Assembly: GCA_016929415.1 (NCBI GenBank) | Contig: JAFGIW010000102.1 | Coordinates: 1 to 32,784 of the forward strand | Reading direction: 5' to 3' | DNA: 32,784 nt | Source: Chitinispirillaceae bacterium | GTDB lineage: Bacteria; Fibrobacterota; Chitinivibrionia; Chitinivibrionales; Chitinispirillaceae | Shown here: one piece after another, positions 29,618-32,784 of the stretch | How the letters are laid out: every line of letters begins with the position of its first letter | Numbering within the stretch: the stretch's first letter is position 1 | Made by a program: the position numbers and the translations under genes | Notes under the pieces: generated by a model | What the model saw: only the letters and a program-made list of their open reading frames with translations | Databases searched by the model: none | Told to the model about the DNA's origin: nothing

Positions 29618-29651
29618 CATGTAGGGGGTCAATATATTAAACCCCTACATG
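29618..29651 (-). terminator. Hairpin directly after asnS
   Basis: CATGTAGGGG (29618-29627) and CCCCTACATG (29642-29651) form a perfect 10-bp stem with a 14-base AT-rich loop, starting at the base next to the asnS stop. No U tract follows on the minus strand, so it may allow partial read-through to the cupin gene. Confidence 0.5.
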
Positions 29652-31040
29652 TCAAAACGCCGCATTCCCCGGATACCGCGGGAACGGAATGACGTCACGT
29701 ATGTTTTGCATCCCGGTGGCAAGGAGCAGCAGCCGTTCGAAGCCGAGGCCGAACCCCGCGTGCGGCGTGCCGCCGTATCTGCGCAGGTCAAGATACCACC
29801 AGTAGTTTTTTTCATCGAGCCCGATGTCGCGGATACGGTTGAGCAGCATGTCGTACCGTTCCTCGCGTTCACTGCCGCCGATGAGTTCGCCGATGCCCGG
29901 CACCAGCACATCCATGGCGGCCACGGTCTTCCCGTCGTCGTTGTTGCGCATGTAAAAGGCTTTGATTTCTTTGGGGTAATTGTACACGATGACCGGTTTT
30001 TTGAAAAACGTTTCGGTGAGGTACCGTTCGTGCTCCGACTGCAGGTCGCTCCCCCAGGAAACCTTGAAGGCAAAGCGGTCGTTGTTGCGCATGAGGATAT
30101 CGGCCGCATCGGTATAAGATACCCGTTCGAAGGGTGAGGTGGAGATTCCCTCCAGACGGGAAATAACCCCCTGATCGATCCGTTCGTTGAAGAAGGCGAG
30201 ATCATCGCCATGGTTGTCGAGCGCATATGTCGCCAGATACCGCACGAATGCCTCGGCAAGGTCCATGTCTTCGGGCAGGCGGTAGAACGCCGCTTCGGGC
30301 TCGATCATCCAGAACTCGGCAAGGTGCCGGGGCGTATTGGAATTTTCCGCCCTGAAGGTGGGGCCGAAGGTGTAAATTTTTCCGAGGGCGAGCGCGCAGA
30401 TTTCGCCTTCGAGCTGGCCGCTTACGGTAAGACCCGCCTCTTTGCCGAAAAAATCTTTGTTGAAGTCAACGACGCCCGCCTCGGTGCGGGGAGGATTGTT
30501 GATGTCGAGTGTGGTTACCCGAAACATCTCGCCGGCGCCTTCGCAGTCGCTGGTCGTGACGATGGGGGTGTGGATGTAGAAAAATCCCTGTTCCTTGAAA
30601 AACGAGTGGATGGCGAAGCTCAGTCCGCTGCGCAGGCGCATGACGGCACCGATCGAATTGGTGCGCGGACGCAGGTGGGCGATTTCGCGCAGGTACTCGA
30701 ACGTATGACGCTTTTTCTGCAGCGGATAATCCACCGGGGCAATACCGTGCGCCATGACGTCCGTTGCCAGAAGCTCATACTTCTGTCCTTTTCCCTCCGA
30801 CGGCCGGACGTCGCCTTCGACGGAGACGCTGCTTCCGGTAGTCAATGCGCTCACCGTTTCCGCATAGGAGGCGAGCGACGCGGAGGCGATGATCTGGAGG
30901 TTCGCCACGCAGGAACCGTCGTTGATTTCGATAAACGAAAAATCCTTCGCGTCGCGCCGGGTGCGCACCCAGCCCTGCACCCGTACCCTGCCGGCCGGAG
31001 CGCTGCCGGTTAAAATCACCACAATCGGGGTTGTCCTCAT
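29652..31040 (-). CDS. asnS: Asparaginyl-tRNA synthetase
   Basis: A 462-residue class IIb synthetase that charges tRNA-Asn. Residues about 17-115 are the OB-fold anticodon-binding domain (VRVQGWVRTRRDAKDFSFIEI). TTSDCEGAGEMFRV is the AsnRS-specific stretch that separates it from AspRS. Motif 2 is TFRAENSNTPRHLAEFWMIEPE and motif 3 GFGLGFERLLLLATG. Length is normal. The start overlaps the apt stop by four bases (ATGA), so the two are translationally coupled. Its presence implies direct asparaginylation in this organism. Confidence 0.97.
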   Translation of the reverse strand: MRTTPIVVILTGSAPAGRVRVQGWVRTRRDAKDFSFIEINDGSCVANLQIIASASLASYAETVSALTTGSSVSVEGDVRPSEGKGQKYELLATDVMAHGIAPVDYPLQKKRHTFEYLREIAHLRPRTNSIGAVMRLRSGLSFAIHSFFKEQGFFYIHTPIVTTSDCEGAGEMFRVTTLDINNPPRTEAGVVDFNKDFFGKEAGLTVSGQLEGEICALALGKIYTFGPTFRAENSNTPRHLAEFWMIEPEAAFYRLPEDMDLAEAFVRYLATYALDNHGDDLAFFNERIDQGVISRLEGISTSPFERVSYTDAADILMRNNDRFAFKVSWGSDLQSEHERYLTETFFKKPVIVYNYPKEIKAFYMRNNDDGKTVAAMDVLVPGIGELIGGSEREERYDMLLNRIRDIGLDEKNYWWYLDLRRYGGTPHAGFGLGFERLLLLATGMQNIRDVIPFPRYPGNAAF

Positions 31041-31564
31041 ATCGATTCCCCATGGTAATCGATGAGGGTGACCGGATGGTATTTCCCGATTTTTTCTTTA
31101 TAATTGAGGAAAGGCAGCCCGATGATGGCGAAAATGCCGGCGATCTGCGACCCCGCCTGCTCGACCATCGTCGTCACCGCCAGAAGTGTGCCGCCGGTGG
31201 CAATGAGGTCGTCGATGATAAGCCACCGTTTACCGGGAGTGAGATCCGCCTCGTGTATTTCGAGCGTGGCACTGCCGTATTCGAGGTCGTAACTCTGCCG
31301 GAGCGTCTTGCCGGGAAGCTTCCCTTTTTTTCGTGCAAGGACCAGCGGAACGCCGACCTTTTCGGCATAGCAGGCGCCGAGTAGAAATCCGCGGCTCTCG
31401 ATCGCGATCACGCCGTCGACTTTTTCGGCGCGGTACTGTTCGATCATCTTTGCTATCGTGTAACGGAAGGCTTCGGGATTGGTGAAAATGCTTGTAATAT
31501 CGTAAAAGAAGATCCCCGGCTTGGGGAAGTCGGGTACTTTTCGGATCGCTTTATCGAGGTTCAT
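31037..31564 (-). CDS. apt: Adenine phosphoribosyltransferase
   Basis: A 175-residue purine-salvage enzyme making AMP from adenine and PRPP. The N-terminal VPDFPKPGIFFYDITSIF is typical of Apt, as are IAIESRGFLLG and the PRPP motif WLIIDDLIATGGTL. AGGAG lies 7 bases before the ATG. First gene of the minus-strand unit; asnS overlaps its end. Divergent from the HAD phosphatase gene. Confidence 0.96.
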   Translation of the reverse strand: MNLDKAIRKVPDFPKPGIFFYDITSIFTNPEAFRYTIAKMIEQYRAEKVDGVIAIESRGFLLGACYAEKVGVPLVLARKKGKLPGKTLRQSYDLEYGSATLEIHEADLTPGKRWLIIDDLIATGGTLLAVTTMVEQAGSQIAGIFAIIGLPFLNYKEKIGKYHPVTLIDYHGESI

Positions 31565-31611
31565 GCGTCACTCCTAAGGTGGATGTGAAATGAGTAGGAA
31601 AAATACATTTT

Positions 31612-31709
31612 TGCACTGACGGGCCGGTGAGCAATTTCTGACAGTGCAGAGAGGGGATTGAATTAATTATTTTCTCATTACCTACGGCGGGGAGGAGGTA
31701 GCTCACCGG
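31612..31709. repeat. Inverted repeats in the apt/phosphatase divergent region
   Basis: TGCACTG (31612-31618) pairs with CAGTGCA (31642-31648), and CCGGTGAGC (31624-31632) pairs with GCTCACCGG (31701-31709). The two pairings are mutually exclusive, because one left arm lies inside the other hairpin's loop. I could not place a clear promoter in this 176-base gap. Confidence 0.4.
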
Positions 31710-31740
31710 TTCACTTGCAGGTAGCAGGAGATGAAGTACT

Positions 31741-32427
31741 ATGACCAATGTAACGGCGATCACCACTATTAAAGGCATACTGTTTGACCTTGACGGTACA
31801 TTGCTCAACACGCTTGATGATCTTGCCGAAGCGATGAACTTCGCCCTGCGCCGCGGCGGTTTACCGGCGCATCCTGTCGACGCATACCGCTTTTTCGTGG
31901 GAGACGGCATCGATCTGCTCGTGCGCAGGGCGTGCGCCCCGGTTGCCGATGAAGGAATTGTCAAACAATGCGCAGCCGAGTTCCAGAAGCGGTATGCCGT
32001 CTGCTGGTCCCGCAGGACCGCACCCTACAACGGCATCGAAGCGATGCTCGACGAGTTGGAGAGCGGCAGGCTGTTTCTCGCGGTACTATCGAACAAACCC
32101 CATACGACAACCACCGAGGTGGTCCGCCACTATTTTGCCGGACGCCATTTTACCGTTTGCATGGGCAACGGCATTTTCCCGCGGAAGCCTGACCCTGAAG
32201 CCTCGCTGTATATCGCGTCGATCATGGGCATCAAGCCGGCAAACTGCCTCTATGTCGGCGACAGCGGCACCGATATGCAGACCGCACTTGCCGCCGGCAT
32301 GCCGGCGGCGGGGGCGCTCTGGGGTTTCAGAGAGGAGCGGGAACTGCGCGAAAAGGGGGCCTGGTGGATCGTTGAACGCCCCGCGGACGTGGTCGAAATA
32401 GTAAAGTGCTCGAACGGAGAGTGGTAA
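31741..32427 (+). CDS. gph: HAD-superfamily hydrolase, phosphoglycolate-phosphatase-like
   Basis: A 228-residue phosphatase. HAD motif I is FDLDGTLLNT with the nucleophile Asp; a helical cap domain follows (residues about 24-95); motif II is VLSNKP, motif III the Lys in RKPDP, and motif IV YVGDSGTDM. The cap and GIKPANCLYVGDS pattern fit Gph, which removes 2-phosphoglycolate, but other small phosphates are possible. AGGAG lies 10 bases before the ATG, slightly far. Divergent from apt. Confidence 0.88.
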   Translation: MTNVTAITTIKGILFDLDGTLLNTLDDLAEAMNFALRRGGLPAHPVDAYRFFVGDGIDLLVRRACAPVADEGIVKQCAAEFQKRYAVCWSRRTAPYNGIEAMLDELESGRLFLAVLSNKPHTTTTEVVRHYFAGRHFTVCMGNGIFPRKPDPEASLYIASIMGIKPANCLYVGDSGTDMQTALAAGMPAAGALWGFREERELREKGAWWIVERPADVVEIVKCSNGEW

Positions 32428-32490
32428 AAGTAAACAGAAAGAAACACACCATGACCTTGCAACTAATTTACACCTAAAAAGGAGGAGCTG

Positions 32491-32784
32491 ATGAAACAGT
32501 ATCGGCTGGTACTCATGGTAATCGCGGTTTCACTGATCCCGGCATCGCTTAACGCCCAGCGTGGTATTAAATTCCGGGGAAGCGGCAGCTGGTGCTTCGG
32601 CGACCGGTACGATCAGGCATTTATCAACAGCAACCAGGAGACCGTCGTCGGGCAGGTCATGAGCATCGATACGGTCACCCCGTACCGCGACATGGCTTCG
32701 GGGATCCGGATGATGCTTAAAACCGAGCGGGAGGACATCACCGTGCACCTCGGACCGGCATGGTTCATCCTTTATCAGGACATG
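32491..32784 (+). CDS. Exported protein, N-terminal part (continues past window end)
   Basis: GGAGGAG ends 3 bases before the ATG at 32491, after an AAAAA run. The 98 codons seen are open. Residues 1-22 are a signal peptide (LVLMVIAVSLIPASLNAQ). The mature start RGIKFRGSGSWCFGDRYDQA, with VVGQVMSIDTVTP, GIRMMLKTERE and VHLGPAWF, resembles small secreted proteins of metal-reducing and sulfate-reducing bacteria that I recall only as hypothetical. No function assigned. The 63-base gap from gph shows no terminator. Confidence 0.8.
   Translation, partial: MKQYRLVLMVIAVSLIPASLNAQRGIKFRGSGSWCFGDRYDQAFINSNQETVVGQVMSIDTVTPYRDMASGIRMMLKTEREDITVHLGPAWFILYQDM

Noticed and set aside
1-32784. CRISPR array, intact insertion sequence, prophage or restriction system
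   Set aside because: I looked for regularly spaced repeats, transposase or integrase motifs and nuclease/methylase genes on both strands and found none.

Overview
The window looks like chromosomal DNA from a Gram-negative, probably motile bacterium. It is most likely a member of Fibrobacterota, in the Chitinispirillum/Chitinivibrio neighbourhood. That placement is inference. It rests on secreted SUMF1 (formylglycine-generating-enzyme-like) paralogues that lack the catalytic cysteines, a type-IX-like sorting module inside one of them, a 953-residue protein resembling the Fibrobacter paralogous family I remember as TIGR02171, and lipoproteins plus RlpA and Slt-type wall enzymes that imply an outer membrane. 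I could run no database search.

Layout. 1-2650: two tandem SUMF1-domain secreted proteins (the first cut by the window edge), each followed by the same hairpin. 2724-5618: a PH-like membrane protein translationally coupled to a tRNA-dihydrouridine synthase, then trpS. 5638-9347 (minus): a lipoprotein preceded by the 5' stump of a glycerate kinase gene, and the SUMF1/propeller/SGNH giant. 9348-9852: AT-rich, no convincing gene. 9853-13671 (plus): tRNA-Ser, SRP RNA, dnaX, ybaB, recR, pgpA and a small membrane protein, an information-processing block also seen in part in Bacillus. 13746-19743 (minus): ino1, ferritin-like protein, rlpA, an RluC/D-type pseudouridine synthase and a receptor-like Ser/Thr kinase. 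19811-23940 (minus): a beta-propeller protein, a lytic transglycosylase and a FabG-type reductase. 24110-27067 (plus): a PreP-type M16C peptidase. 27134-28115: two small genes on the minus strand, one behind a sequence that looks like a sigma-28 (FliA) promoter, then about 550 bp of AT-rich DNA. 28116-31564 (minus): apt, asnS, cupin, nitroreductase and a guanine-deaminase-like enzyme. 31741-32784 (plus): a phosphoglycolate-phosphatase-like HAD enzyme and the start of a secreted protein.

Most genes are ordinary housekeeping genes in tightly packed operons with 4-base stop/start overlaps. The points most worth following up are: an uninterrupted run of ten A residues in dnaX just where the short gamma form would end, with stops soon after it in both other frames; the FliA-like promoter ahead of a 60-residue hydrophilic protein; a 33-residue ORF with its own promoter, operator-like palindrome and Shine-Dalgarno; the glycerate kinase stump; and the unusual architectures of the kinase and of the SUMF1 proteins. 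I saw no CRISPR array, intact insertion sequence, phage or recognisable defence system.
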